Below, one piece after another: positions 56,006 to 64,000 of a DNA stretch of 64,000 bases. Position 1 is the first letter of the stretch, and every line of letters begins with the position of its first letter. Under the pieces are notes generated by a model that was given only the letters and a program-made list of their open reading frames with translations, did no database searches and had not been told where the DNA came from. The position numbers were made by a program, and so were the translations under genes. This DNA comes from Acidobacteriota bacterium (GTDB lineage Bacteria; Acidobacteriota; Aminicenantia; Aminicenantales; Saccharicenantaceae), in NCBI GenBank assembly GCA_029569255.1, contig JAKQUO010000048.1:1-64000 (forward strand), in the 5' to 3' direction.

Positions 56006-57472
56006 TCATCCCTTCGGGAAGAACTTCTCCAGCTCCTCCGGCTTGGGCTTCGGGGTCAGCAGGCTGACGGCGACGAGCGCGGCCAGCGAGGCGAAGAGAG
56101 AGGGGTAGATGAGCGGGATGCCCCAGGGGTCGCCGTCGGGCGCCGGCACGCCGGGGACCTTCGACAGGATGAAGAAGGCCAGGCAGACGACCGTGCCGGA
56201 GACGATCGAGGCCAGGCCGCCGGCCTTGGTCACCCGCTTCCAGGCCAGGGCCGCGATCAGGGCCGGGGTGATGGCCACGCCGTAGATCGTGTAGGCGAAG
56301 AAGCTCATCTCCAGGACCGACTTGAGCTGGGTGGCCAGGAGATAGGCCAGGACGCCGATGGCGACGACGAGGACCTTCTGCAGGGCGACCATGTTCTTCT
56401 CTCCCGGCGCCTTCTTCAGGAAGCGCTGGTAGATGTCGCGCATGACCGTCGTCGAGGGCGAGAGGAGGTAGTTCATGCCCGTCGAGATGACGACGGCGCA
56501 GGCCGCCCCGAGCAGGAGCACGCCGACCGGGAAGGGGACGAGCTGCTTGGCCGCCATCAGCACGACCTTGCCGCCGGCCTTGGGGACGCTCAGGTCGATC
56601 TGGCCCTGGAGCTTGCTGAAGGCGAAGACGGCGATGACGACGACGATCGTCTCGACGAAGATCGTCCCGACCGTCCACCAGGCCACGGCCTTCTTGGCGT
56701 CTTTCCCCGACTTGGCGCTGTAGAACTTCTGGTACATGCTCTGGACGCCCAGGAGCAGGAACATCGTCGACAGGAAATAGCCGACGGCCTTGAGCCACGG
56801 GTGGGCGCCGAACTGGCTGTTGACGACGGCGAAATAGCCCGGCTCGAGGGCCGCCTTGGCCGCGGGCAGGCCGCCGGCGGCGGTGACGACGAACGGCACC
56901 GCGAGCAGGCAGGCCAGGACGATGATGATGCCGTTCGGCAGGTCGGTGTAGGCGATGGCGACCATGCCGCCGAGGGCCGTGAACAGGATGACGAAGGCCG
57001 CGGCGATGAGGGTGCCCGCCGCCTCCGAGATCCGGCCGTCGGTGATGACGTTGAGGATGAATCCCCCGGCGACGAACTGGTAGGAGACGATGGAGACGAA
57101 CGACAGGATCAGGGCGATGGCCCCGAACAGGCGCGCCGCCGGGCCGTAGCGGACCTCGAGAACGTCCCCGACCGTGTACTGGCCGAAGGTGTGGATCTTG
57201 GCCGCCAGGAAGTAGATCAGGATGATCCTGACCCAGGCGCCCGCGGCCAGCCACAGGGCCGAGAAGCCGGCCTTGGAGGCGAACTCGGCCCCGCTGATGA
57301 ATGTCCCCGAGCCGATCCAGGTGCAGATCAGGGTGAAGACCATGACCTGCCACCTGAGGCTCCGCCCGGCGACCATGAACTGCTCCTGGCTCTTGATCCG
57401 GCGCGACCGGACGAAGTTCAGGACCGTTAGGGCCGCGAGATAGGCGAGGATGATGACGAGATAGGTCGACAT
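56006..57472 (-). CDS. Sodium:solute symporter (SSS family)
   Basis: This 488-residue integral membrane protein has about 13 predicted helices. SSS features include the N-terminal 'FMVAGRSLRWQVMVFTLICT' with 'WIGSGTFISGAEFASKAGFS', the cytoplasmic loop 'QYTVGDVLEVRYG', and 'GAACAVVISTGMNYLLSPST' with 'TVMRDIYQRFLKKAPGEK' typical of PutP/SGLT-type carriers. It imports an organic solute with sodium; a sugar, amino acid or carboxylate cannot be distinguished. It is followed downstream by about 130 bp of untranslated sequence and a palindrome. It starts 39 bp after the SMC stop on the same strand. Confidence 0.88.
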   Translation of the reverse strand: MSTYLVIILAYLAALTVLNFVRSRRIKSQEQFMVAGRSLRWQVMVFTLICTWIGSGTFISGAEFASKAGFSALWLAAGAWVRIILIYFLAAKIHTFGQYTVGDVLEVRYGPAARLFGAIALILSFVSIVSYQFVAGGFILNVITDGRISEAAGTLIAAAFVILFTALGGMVAIAYTDLPNGIIIVLACLLAVPFVVTAAGGLPAAKAALEPGYFAVVNSQFGAHPWLKAVGYFLSTMFLLLGVQSMYQKFYSAKSGKDAKKAVAWWTVGTIFVETIVVVIAVFAFSKLQGQIDLSVPKAGGKVVLMAAKQLVPFPVGVLLLGAACAVVISTGMNYLLSPSTTVMRDIYQRFLKKAPGEKNMVALQKVLVVAIGVLAYLLATQLKSVLEMSFFAYTIYGVAITPALIAALAWKRVTKAGGLASIVSGTVVCLAFFILSKVPGVPAPDGDPWGIPLIYPSLFASLAALVAVSLLTPKPKPEELEKFFPKG

Positions 57473-57511
57473 GCCGCCCTCCTTCGCGCCGGGCGGGGCC
57501 GGCGCCCGCGC

Positions 57512-60500
57512 TTATGCGATGTCGGGCGGCGCCTCGCCGCCCTTCTTCTCGAGCTTGACCGAGAGGAGCTTGGTCATGTTGGGCTCGGCCATGGTCGTGC
57601 CGTAGATGTAGTCGGCCACTTCCATCGTCTTGTAGTTGTGGGTGACGAGGATGAACTGGGTCTGGTGCTTGATCGTCCGGAGCAGGTCGAGGAAGCGGGC
57701 CAGGTTGACGTCGTCGAGGGCCGCGTCGACTTCGTCGAGGAAGCAGAACGGCGAGGGCCGGTAGCGGAACATGGCGAAGAGGAAGGCCAGCGAGGTCAGC
57801 GACTTCTCGCCGCCCGAGAGCAGGCTGAGGCTCTGGACGCGCTTGCCCGGCGGCTGGGCGACGATCTCGACGCCGCTCTCGAGCGGGTTCTCCGGCTCGA
57901 GGAGCTTGATCTCGGCGTGGCCGCCCTTGAACAGCGAGGCGAAGAGGTCGCGGAAGTTCTTGTTGACCTCCTCCAGGGCCCTGAGGAACTGGGCCTTGCT
58001 TTCCTCGTCGATCTTGCGGATGGCCTCCTCGGTCGAGGCGATCGACTCGCGGAGGTCCTGGCGCTCGGCCGACAGGAAGTCGAAGCGCTTCTTCTGCTCG
58101 AGGTACTCCTCCTCGGCCATGAGATTGACGGCCTTGAAGCGGTTGACCGTCTCGCGGGCCTCCTCGAGCTCGCGCTCGACCTCCTCGTCGGTCATCTCGG
58201 CCGCGGGGCGGGATCTCCTCGCGGCCCGGCGGGGCTTGGGCGTCTCGGGCGCCGCGTCCGGCGCCCCGGCGGGGGCCTCGGCTCCCTCCTCGCCCTCCTC
58301 CTCCTGGTCCTCGACGGCCTCCTCGGCCGGCGCGGCCTCGCCCCCGGCCCCGGCGGCGGCCTCGGACGCGGCCTGGAGCTCGGCCTTGAGCTCGGTCAGG
58401 GTCTTCTTGAGCTCCTGCCAGCACATCTCGTCGAGGTTGACCAGGTCGCGGTCGACCTCGGCCTTGCGGATCTCGTGCCTGACCCGCTCGTCCTTGGCCG
58501 CCTCCTCTTCCCGGCGCGTCCCCTGGACCGAGGTCTCCGACGCCTCGAGCGCGGCCCGTCCCCGTTCGAGGGCCGCCTCGGTCTCTTCGAGCGCGGCCTC
58601 GGCCCCGACGCGATCCCCGTCGATCGTCCCGACGCTCTCCCGGAGGGCCTGGATCTCGCGGCGCAGGCGGGCCTGGGCCTCGCCGCTCTCCCGGACGTCG
58701 GCTTCGAGAGCCTCGATCTTGGCCGCCGCGGCCGCCTTGCGCCTCTCGGTGGCCCGGACCTGGTCGCCGAGGCCGTTCATCTTCTCCTGGACGAGGTCGA
58801 GGCCGGCCTTGGCCTCGAAGAAGCGGCGCTCGAGCTGCTCCGCCTCGGCGACGAGGCCGGCCTGGGACCTCTCCCGCGCCTCGAGCGTCTCTTTGAGCGA
58901 CCGGGCCTCGGCCTCGATGCGGGCGACGCCCTCGCTCGTCCCCCGGAGGGCCTCGGTGAGGCGGCTCTTCTCGCCGCGCATGACCTCGAGCTCCCGGAGG
59001 AGTATGGTTTGGGCCGTGCGGATCCTCTCGCCGTCGCCCCGTCCGTAGCGGAGCTCGCGCTCGCGGTCCTGGATGGCCCGCTCGGTCCGCTCGAGCTCCC
59101 CGCGGACGCCGGCCAGGTCGGCCTCGAGCGCCGCGATGGCCTTGACCTCCGCCTCGATCCCGGCCGCGACGGGCAGCGCCTCGGCTTCGAGCCCGGCCAC
59201 CGCCGTTTCGAGCTGGCGCATCTCCGAGGCCAGGGCCACCGCGCCCTCGGCCTTCTGGCCCAGCCGGAGCAGGCCCGAGGCCAGGAGCAGGTCGCCCGAC
59301 GGCGTCAGGAAGTTCAGCCCGGGGTGGTCGAGCCAGATGCGGACGGCGTCGCCGACGCCCTCGACGATGACCGCGTCCTCGAGACCGGCCAGGCGGCCGC
59401 GCAGGCGGTCGTCCGGCTCGATGAGGCTCCGGAGCTGCCCGACGACGCCGGGCCGGGCCAGGACCTCGGCCGGGATGGCCGGACGGGCCGACGCCGGGAC
59501 GAGGAGGTAGGCGCCGCGCAGCCCCGCGGGCACGCCGCGGAGGAACTCCTCGGCCGGGACGACCCGCGACCGGGCCCCGTCGCGCCAGAAGGCGTCGAAG
59601 AGCAGGGCGTTGGAGGGGTCGGTCTTGATGAGGTCGGCCAGGATGCCGAGCCCGCCGGGGACCTCGTCGGCCGCCGCCTCGCCGCGCTCCTTCTCGTCGA
59701 TCCTGCGCAGGGCCTGGAGATGGTAGGCGGTCTCGTCGCGGCGGGCCTTGAGGGCCTCGAGCCTGTCCTTGGCCGATTCGGCGGCGGCGCGGGCGGCGCC
59801 GATCGAGGCCTCGATGTCCTCGGCCCGGCCGGCCAGCGTCCGCCGGGAGCCGCGCTGTTCCTCGAGCTCCGCCTCGAGGGCGGCCGCCCGGCCGGCGTTC
59901 TCGACGAGGAAGCCGTCCTGCTCGGCGAGCTGGGCGGTCTGCTTCTCCTCCTGGCGGAGGAGGAGCTCGAGCTCCTTGTCGGAGCGGGCGCTCTCGTTCT
60001 TGGTCTCGGTCAGGGCCTGGAGGGCCTGGAGGTAGAAGCCGCGCAGGCGCTCGATCTCCTGTTCGGCGGCGCGGCGGCCCTCTTTCGCGGCGCCGAGCTC
60101 CGCTTCGGAGGCCTCGACCTCGGCGCGGCGGGCCTCGAGCGCGTCTCCGAAGCCGCCGACGCGGCCCTTGAGGTCCTCGATCTCCTTCGCGAGCTGGAGG
60201 ACGTCCGCGAGCAGCTCGTCGCGGTCGGCCCCGGCCCGCTGCCTCTTCTCCTCGAAGAACTCGAGCCTTTTCGTCTCGCGCTCGATGTCGCTGGCGACGC
60301 GGGCGGCGCTCGACTTGAGGCCGAAGACCCTCTCCTGGGCGTCCTTGAGCGCTCTTTCCAGGTCCCAGTGCTCCCGGCGCCGGGCCGCGGCCTCCCGCTC
60401 CTCGTCCTTGAGCCGGGCCGTGACCTCCTGCTCGCGCCGGAGGCTCGCCTCGTGCTGGGCGGCGGCCTCGCGCTGGGCCCGCTCGAGGACGACGAGCTTC

Positions 60501-61180
60501 CTCTGGTAATGATGCGAGGTCAGCTCGCGGATGCGCTCGCGCAGGCGCCGGAAGCGGTTGGCCGCCTGGGCCTGGCGCTGGAGGGAGTTCTTGGCCTTCT
60601 CGACCTCGATGACGATGTCCTCGAGGCGGACGAGGTTCTGCCCGGTGCTCTCGAGCTTCAGCTGGGCCTGGCGCTTCTTGTCCTTGTAGAAGGCCGTGCC
60701 GGCGGCCTCCTCGATGAACTGCCGTTTCTCGGCCGGCTTGGAGGTGACGAAGTTGCCGATCGCGCCCTGCTCGATGACGAAGTACTCGGAGCCGCCGATG
60801 GCGTGCTTCCACAGCTCGTCCTGGATGTCCTTGAGGCGGACCGTCTTGCCGTTCATCCGGTACTCGCCCTCGCCGGAGCGGAAGACGCGGTGGGAGACCG
60901 AGAGGGTCTCGTCGCCCTCGGCCAGCGTGAGGGCGGCGTCGGCCATGTTCAGGGCCGGGCGCTTGGCGTTGCCGCTGAAGATGACCTCCTCGGTCCGGTC
61001 GCCGCGGACGTTCTTCTGGCGGTGGCCGCCGAGGGTCCAGAGGATGGCGTCGACGAGGTTCGACTTGCCGGTGCCGTTGGGGCCGACGATGGCCGTGATG
61101 CCGGGATGGAAGACGATCTTGGTCCGCTCGGCGAAGGACTTGAATCCCTGCAGCTCGAGCTTCTTGATGATCATGCTCAT
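57512..61180 (-). CDS. smc: Chromosome segregation protein SMC
   Basis: This 1222-residue SMC ATPase organises and segregates chromosomes, normally with ScpA/ScpB. The Walker A 'IVGPNGTGKSNLVDAILWTL' is at residues 31-50. Two long coiled coils (about 165-490 and 645-1040) flank a hinge (about 497-642, 'GGLGILADLIKTDPSNALLF'). The C-terminal head has the signature 'LSLLSGGEKSLTSLAFLFAM' and Walker B 'CFLDEVDAALDD'. The second coil contains an unusual acidic/Ala/Pro-rich insertion at about residues 930-993. The gene has a leader with a perfect 14-bp palindrome. No scpA or scpB is visible in the window. Confidence 0.95.
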   Translation of the reverse strand: MSMIIKKLELQGFKSFAERTKIVFHPGITAIVGPNGTGKSNLVDAILWTLGGHRQKNVRGDRTEEVIFSGNAKRPALNMADAALTLAEGDETLSVSHRVFRSGEGEYRMNGKTVRLKDIQDELWKHAIGGSEYFVIEQGAIGNFVTSKPAEKRQFIEEAAGTAFYKDKKRQAQLKLESTGQNLVRLEDIVIEVEKAKNSLQRQAQAANRFRRLRERIRELTSHHYQRKLVVLERAQREAAAQHEASLRREQEVTARLKDEEREAAARRREHWDLERALKDAQERVFGLKSSAARVASDIERETKRLEFFEEKRQRAGADRDELLADVLQLAKEIEDLKGRVGGFGDALEARRAEVEASEAELGAAKEGRRAAEQEIERLRGFYLQALQALTETKNESARSDKELELLLRQEEKQTAQLAEQDGFLVENAGRAAALEAELEEQRGSRRTLAGRAEDIEASIGAARAAAESAKDRLEALKARRDETAYHLQALRRIDEKERGEAAADEVPGGLGILADLIKTDPSNALLFDAFWRDGARSRVVPAEEFLRGVPAGLRGAYLLVPASARPAIPAEVLARPGVVGQLRSLIEPDDRLRGRLAGLEDAVIVEGVGDAVRIWLDHPGLNFLTPSGDLLLASGLLRLGQKAEGAVALASEMRQLETAVAGLEAEALPVAAGIEAEVKAIAALEADLAGVRGELERTERAIQDRERELRYGRGDGERIRTAQTILLRELEVMRGEKSRLTEALRGTSEGVARIEAEARSLKETLEARERSQAGLVAEAEQLERRFFEAKAGLDLVQEKMNGLGDQVRATERRKAAAAAKIEALEADVRESGEAQARLRREIQALRESVGTIDGDRVGAEAALEETEAALERGRAALEASETSVQGTRREEEAAKDERVRHEIRKAEVDRDLVNLDEMCWQELKKTLTELKAELQAASEAAAGAGGEAAPAEEAVEDQEEEGEEGAEAPAGAPDAAPETPKPRRAARRSRPAAEMTDEEVERELEEARETVNRFKAVNLMAEEEYLEQKKRFDFLSAERQDLRESIASTEEAIRKIDEESKAQFLRALEEVNKNFRDLFASLFKGGHAEIKLLEPENPLESGVEIVAQPPGKRVQSLSLLSGGEKSLTSLAFLFAMFRYRPSPFCFLDEVDAALDDVNLARFLDLLRTIKHQTQFILVTHNYKTMEVADYIYGTTMAEPNMTKLLSVKLEKKGGEAPPDIA

Positions 61181-61210
61181 GACGTCGCGGTTCTTTCGGC
61201 CGATTGAGCC

Positions 61211-61224
61211 CGGCCCCGGGGCCG
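61211..61224. promoter_or_regulatory. Perfect GC palindrome in the smc leader
   Basis: 'cggccccggggccg' lies between the probable smc -10 box (61242-61237, TACAAT on the minus strand) and the start codon. It would form a hairpin near the mRNA 5' end. Confidence 0.4.
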
Positions 61225-61236
61225 GCGAAGAGGGCT

Positions 61237-61265
61237 ATTGTATGCGAATCGCCCGCCTTTTTAAA
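61237..61265 (-). promoter_or_regulatory. Promoter candidate for smc
   Basis: On the minus strand: TTTAAA, 17-nt spacer, TACAAT. Confidence 0.45.
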
Positions 61266-61276
61266 GAGGCCCGGCA

Positions 61277-61307
61277 GGGGACATGTCCCGCCTCGGCACG
61301 TGTCCCC
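61277..61307. repeat. REP-like palindrome, copy 15
   Basis: Arms 'ggggacatgtccc' / 'ggcacgtgtcccc' with T-G polarity, between smc and tRNA-Thr. Confidence 0.85.
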
Positions 61308-61350
61308 GCTCCCTCGCGCCGCCGTTCTTCGCTCCCGGCCTCGCCCTCAT

Positions 61351-61379
61351 TTGACTGACGAGCCGGTTTCGTCTATCTT
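61351..61379 (+). promoter_or_regulatory. Promoter of tRNA-Thr
   Basis: TTGACT, 17-nt spacer, TATCTT, ending 18 nt before the tRNA. Confidence 0.65.
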
Positions 61380-61397
61380 AATCGGGCCTTCCGATAA

Positions 61398-61473
61398 GCC
61401 AGCGTAGCTCAGTCGGTAGAGCAGCTGATTCGTAATCAGCAGGTCGGAGGTTCGATCCCTCTCGCTGGCTCCA
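61398..61473 (+). tRNA. tRNA-Thr (anticodon CGT)
   Basis: 76-nt cloverleaf. The acceptor is 'gccagcg'/'cgctggc', the anticodon loop 'ttcgtaa' contains CGT, the T-arm is 'ggaggttcgatccctc', and the CCA is encoded. Confidence 0.95.
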
Positions 61474-61576
61474 GCGGTCCCCGGTTCCCCAGCGACGGCC
61501 CCGCGGGCCCTCCGCCCCGGCGGAGGCCGGCGGGCCGGGCTCGCCTCCCGCTCCGAGCGTCCGATCGGCGTCCGAT

Positions 61577-61605
61577 TTGCAGCCGCCCCTCACTTGTAAT
61601 ATGAT
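61577..61605 (+). promoter_or_regulatory. Promoter of the PurL-like/PurM-like pair
   Basis: TTGCAG, 17-nt spacer, TATGAT, 49 nt before the first ATG. Confidence 0.55.
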
Positions 61606-61654
61606 GATGTCCATCCCGATGCCGTCGAGCGAGTCTTTCCAAGGAGTGAGGACC

Positions 61655-62755
61655 ATGAACCCGGTCGAAAAAGCGCTGATGCACGCTCTCTTCGTCCATC
61701 TGCACCACAACATCGACAAGGCCATCGACTTCAAGGCCATCGAGGCCTTGAACGAGAAGGTCGGCAAGCTCTTCCCGAACGCCCTCGCCGTCGGCCCTGG
61801 CGACGACGCCGCGGCCTTCAAGTTCCCCGGTCTCAAGGAGACCTTCGTGGGCAAGATGGAGAGCCACTGCTCTCCGGGCGTCCCCCGGCCCTACGACGCC
61901 GCCGCCACGGGGGCGGGCGGGGCCATGCGCGACGTCGTGGCCATGGGCGCCCGGCCCCTCTTCCTGATGAACTTCATCGGCACCAAGCCGCTCCACGAGA
62001 AGGTCCTCGTCGGGCCATGCGGCTTCTCCGGGGCCTGCACCTGCGGGACGTGCGTCGAGATGACCAGCGGCGAGCGGGTCGGCCTGATGGTCAAGGGCCT
62101 CGGCGACATGTGCCGGGCCATGGACGTCTTCATCGTCGGCGGCGGCTTCTCGACCTCGTTCTCGGACGTCGTCCCGGCCGTCGTCGTCGCGGTCTTCGGC
62201 AAGCTCGTGGCGCCCAAGGTCCTGACCAAGCCGGCCAAGGCCGCCGGCGACCGGTTCATCCTGATCGGGCGGACCGGCAGCGACGGCAACGACACCCTTT
62301 ACCGGGCCGGCCTGGTGAAGACGATGAAGCCGGCCGTGGCCCTGTTCAGGGAGGAGCGAAAGGTCATGGACGCGACCCTGGCCGCCTTCCGGACCGGCAA
62401 GATCAAGTCCTGCTCCGACCTCGGCGCGGCCGGCATCGGCGCGGCCGTCTGCGAGTCGGCCCGCTACGGCGGGTTCGGGGCCCGTGTCGATCTCGCCAAG
62501 GTCCCGCTCAGGGAGAAGGGCCTCACGCCGGAGGAGATCCTGATCTGCGAGTCCCAGGCCCGGATGTCGGTCCAGGTGGCCGAGAGGGACGTCGACACCG
62601 TGCTCCGGGCGGTCCGGGGCGAAGGCGTCAGGGCCGAGGTCATCGGCGTGATCAACGACGACGACCAGGAGGTCTTCGAGCACAAAGGCAAGACCGTGGC
62701 CGTCATCCCCAACCGGCCCTCGAAGGCCGTCATGGCGGAGCTGCGCAAGGTCTGA
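61655..62755 (+). CDS. Half-length PurL-like AIR-synthase-fold protein with Cys cluster
   Basis: This 366-residue protein has one copy of the PurM/PurL fold. 'ALAVGPGDDAAAFKFPG' is the nucleotide/Mg site. 'KMESHCSPGVPRPYDAAATG' with 'AGGAMRDVVAMGARP' matches the PurL block 'K.EtHnhPs...p..GAaTG.GG..RD....GA.P'. 'MVKGLGDMCRAMDVFIVGGG' matches 'v.GI..ygN..gvp.vgG'. Normal bacterial PurL is about twice this size, with two such units. A loop at about 118-140 carries Cys122, Cys128, Cys130 and Cys133, a pattern suited to metal or Fe-S binding and not part of standard PurL. The ATG has 'aaggagtgagg'. It is 4 bp upstream of the PurM-like gene. A role in purine synthesis is likely, but the exact reaction is open. 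Confidence 0.7.
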   Translation: MNPVEKALMHALFVHLHHNIDKAIDFKAIEALNEKVGKLFPNALAVGPGDDAAAFKFPGLKETFVGKMESHCSPGVPRPYDAAATGAGGAMRDVVAMGARPLFLMNFIGTKPLHEKVLVGPCGFSGACTCGTCVEMTSGERVGLMVKGLGDMCRAMDVFIVGGGFSTSFSDVVPAVVVAVFGKLVAPKVLTKPAKAAGDRFILIGRTGSDGNDTLYRAGLVKTMKPAVALFREERKVMDATLAAFRTGKIKSCSDLGAAGIGAAVCESARYGGFGARVDLAKVPLREKGLTPEEILICESQARMSVQVAERDVDTVLRAVRGEGVRAEVIGVINDDDQEVFEHKGKTVAVIPNRPSKAVMAELRKV

Positions 62756-62759
62756 GGGG

Positions 62760-63890
62760 ATGCCGGCGAAAGACGCGAAGTCCGCCTACGCCCGGTCCGG
62801 CGTCGACTACGCCAAGATCGAGCCGTTCAAGATGGCCATGGTCCGGGCCGGCAAGCGGACGCTCGCCTTCCCGAACCGGCGCGGGGTCCATGTCGACGCG
62901 GGGAGCGTCGGCGCCCACGGGGCCGTCTTCGAGTACCGGGGCGGCCGGCCCCACCTCTGGTGCATGACCCAGGAAGGCCTGGGGAACAAGAACTGGATCG
63001 CGGAGTGGATGTACCAGCACGCCGGGACCGGCCGGACGTATTACGAGGGCATCGGCATCGACACGGCCCTGATGGCGGCCAACGACGTCATCTGCCAGGG
63101 CGCCCTGCCCGTGATCTACACCGACGAGGTGGCGGCGGGCGACAGCGAATGGTTCGAGGACGAGCGGCGGAGCCGGGACCTGGCCGAGAGCTTCTACCGG
63201 GCCTGCGAGATGTGCGGCATGGCCCTGCCGGCCGGGGAGTCCCCGGCCCTGCGCTACCTCGTCAAGGCCGAGCCGCCGGTGCGGAGCGCGCCCTCCCTCT
63301 CCGGGTGCGTGACCGGCCTCATCGCCCCCCCGACGAGAATGATCACCGGCGAGAAGATCGCCGTCGGGGACCGCATCGTCGGGGCCCCGTCCTCGGGGCT
63401 CCACGCCAACGGGGTCTCCCTGGTGATCGAGCGGGCCCTGGCCCTCAAAGACGGGTTCCTGACGCCCCTCCCCGACGGGAGGACCCTGGGCGAGGAGGCG
63501 CTCATCCCGACGCGCTCCTACGTCGGGCTCGTCGAGGCCCTCCTGGATGAGGGCGTCGAGATCCACGCGCTGCTCGGCGGCACGGGCGGCGGCATCTCCA
63601 AGATCGCCTACGCCAAGACGCCCTTCACCTACCGGGTCAAGAGGTGGGTGGAGGAGGTCCCGCCGCTTTTCCAGTTCATGCGCCGGGCCGGCGTCAGTCT
63701 CGAGGACTGCCTGACGACCTTCAACTGGGGGATCGGGTTCTACGTCTATGTGCCCGAAAGCGAGGTCGACCGGACCCTGCAGGCGGGCCGGAAGGCCGGA
63801 TACGACCTCCTCGAGCTCGGCCAGGTCGAGGCGGGAGAGCGGCGGGTCATCTTCGAGCCGGAGAAGCTCACGCTCGCGGCGATCGAATAG
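62760..63890 (+). CDS. PurM-like phosphoribosylformylglycinamidine cyclo-ligase
   Basis: This 376-residue AIR-synthase-fold protein resembles PurM. 'TYYEGIGIDTALMAANDVIC' with 'QGALPVIYTDEVAAGDSEWF' matches the PurM 'iGiDlvAm..NDi...GA.Pl.f.D' block. 'SGCVTGLIAPPTRMI', 'VGAPSSGLHANGVSLVIERA' and 'HALLGGTGGGISKIAYAKTP' follow the later motifs. PurM closes FGAM to AIR with ATP. It is slightly longer than usual (about 345) because of a Cys-containing insert 'YRACEMCGMALPAGESPALR'. It starts 4 bp after the PurL-like stop with 'gagggg' overlapping that stop. Because its partner is a half PurL, the pair might work as a heteromer. The symbol purM is plausible but not certain. Confidence 0.75.
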   Translation: MPAKDAKSAYARSGVDYAKIEPFKMAMVRAGKRTLAFPNRRGVHVDAGSVGAHGAVFEYRGGRPHLWCMTQEGLGNKNWIAEWMYQHAGTGRTYYEGIGIDTALMAANDVICQGALPVIYTDEVAAGDSEWFEDERRSRDLAESFYRACEMCGMALPAGESPALRYLVKAEPPVRSAPSLSGCVTGLIAPPTRMITGEKIAVGDRIVGAPSSGLHANGVSLVIERALALKDGFLTPLPDGRTLGEEALIPTRSYVGLVEALLDEGVEIHALLGGTGGGISKIAYAKTPFTYRVKRWVEEVPPLFQFMRRAGVSLEDCLTTFNWGIGFYVYVPESEVDRTLQAGRKAGYDLLELGQVEAGERRVIFEPEKLTLAAIE

Positions 63891-63933
63891 CTCCGCGCCG
63901 TCGCGCTCCGGCCGGGTCCGACGGGGGACAGCG

Positions 63934-64000
63934 ATGCCAGGAACGAAGAAACGAAAACCGTTCGCGGCGGCCGCCCTCGGCGCCGTCGTCTTGTGCGCCG
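63934..64000 (+). CDS. Start of an exported protein (cut by window end)
   Basis: An ATG at 63934 with 'gggggacagc' upstream begins 'MPGTKKRKPFAAAALGAVVL' and 'CA', a basic n-region followed by a hydrophobic core typical of a signal peptide. It is 43 bp downstream of the PurM-like gene on the same strand. The rest is outside the window, so no function can be given. Confidence 0.5.
   Translation, partial: MPGTKKRKPFAAAALGAVVLCA

Noticed and set aside
57638-61207. Plus-strand frame of about 1190 codons opposite smc
   Set aside because: It is antisense to a clear SMC protein and has Leu/Gly/Ala/Asp-biased shadow composition.

Overview
The window is about 64 kb of high-GC bacterial DNA, probably from the Acidobacteriota/Aminicenantota side of the tree. 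This is an inference from gene content: a GWxTD-domain protein, an Oar-type TonB-dependent receptor with a carboxypeptidase-like N-terminal domain, sulfatase-like/TPR proteins and many secreted glycosidases. There is no 16S rRNA gene to settle it. About 40 genes are supported, with three tRNAs (Glu-CTC, Gln-CTG, Thr-CGT) and an unusually dense family of short palindromic repeats.

Layout. 1-1.3 kb is a graveyard of transposase fragments (ISL3, IS21/IstB, IS91). 1.3-2 kb holds mobA. 2.2-30.9 kb is a large glycan-utilisation region. Its plus-strand part holds an HD protein, a glycosidase-like lipoprotein, a GH18 lipoprotein, a GH42 enzyme, a ROK sugar kinase, a SIS isomerase, an MFS transporter, a GH116 enzyme, a sulfatase-like TPR protein, a carboxypeptidase-regulatory/TPR protein, a TonB-dependent receptor and a GWxTD protein. 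A convergent minus-strand part follows, with a GH2 exo-glucosaminidase-like enzyme, a GH38 alpha-mannosidase and an OmpA-type protein. L-fucose isomerase (31.4 kb) and galactokinase (34.4 kb) continue the sugar theme. Taken together, the genes suggest uptake and breakdown of complex amino-sugar, mannose, galactose and fucose glycans.

35.7-40.3 kb holds a 5'-nucleotidase, a Tat-exported M24 peptidase and a lipoprotein of unknown function. 40.4-41.9 kb is an AT-richer, probably acquired stretch ending at tRNA-Gln. 42.1-47.5 kb is a tight plus-strand cluster: flippase-like membrane protein, nrdR, hsp20, lon, thiL. It is followed by an HtrA protease (minus), thymidylate kinase, a class A penicillin-binding protein, a FecR/Trp-rich envelope protein (minus), a histone-deacetylase-fold hydrolase (minus), a sodium/solute symporter (minus) and SMC (minus). 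The window closes with two adjacent AIR-synthase-fold genes, one resembling half of PurL and the other PurM.

The most unusual signals are these. (1) At least fifteen copies of a REP-like palindrome have a built-in strand polarity and are often in inverted pairs. They lie at gene ends and even inside coding sequence: the ROK kinase takes its start codon, an internal segment and its C-terminal tail from repeat copies. (2) Larger MITE-like elements carry the palindrome as cargo or share the same termini; one has replaced the 5' part of an aspartic-protease gene. (3) A half-length PurL-like protein has an inserted four-cysteine cluster and is paired with a PurM-like protein. (4) SMC has an acidic, disordered-looking insertion in its coiled coil.
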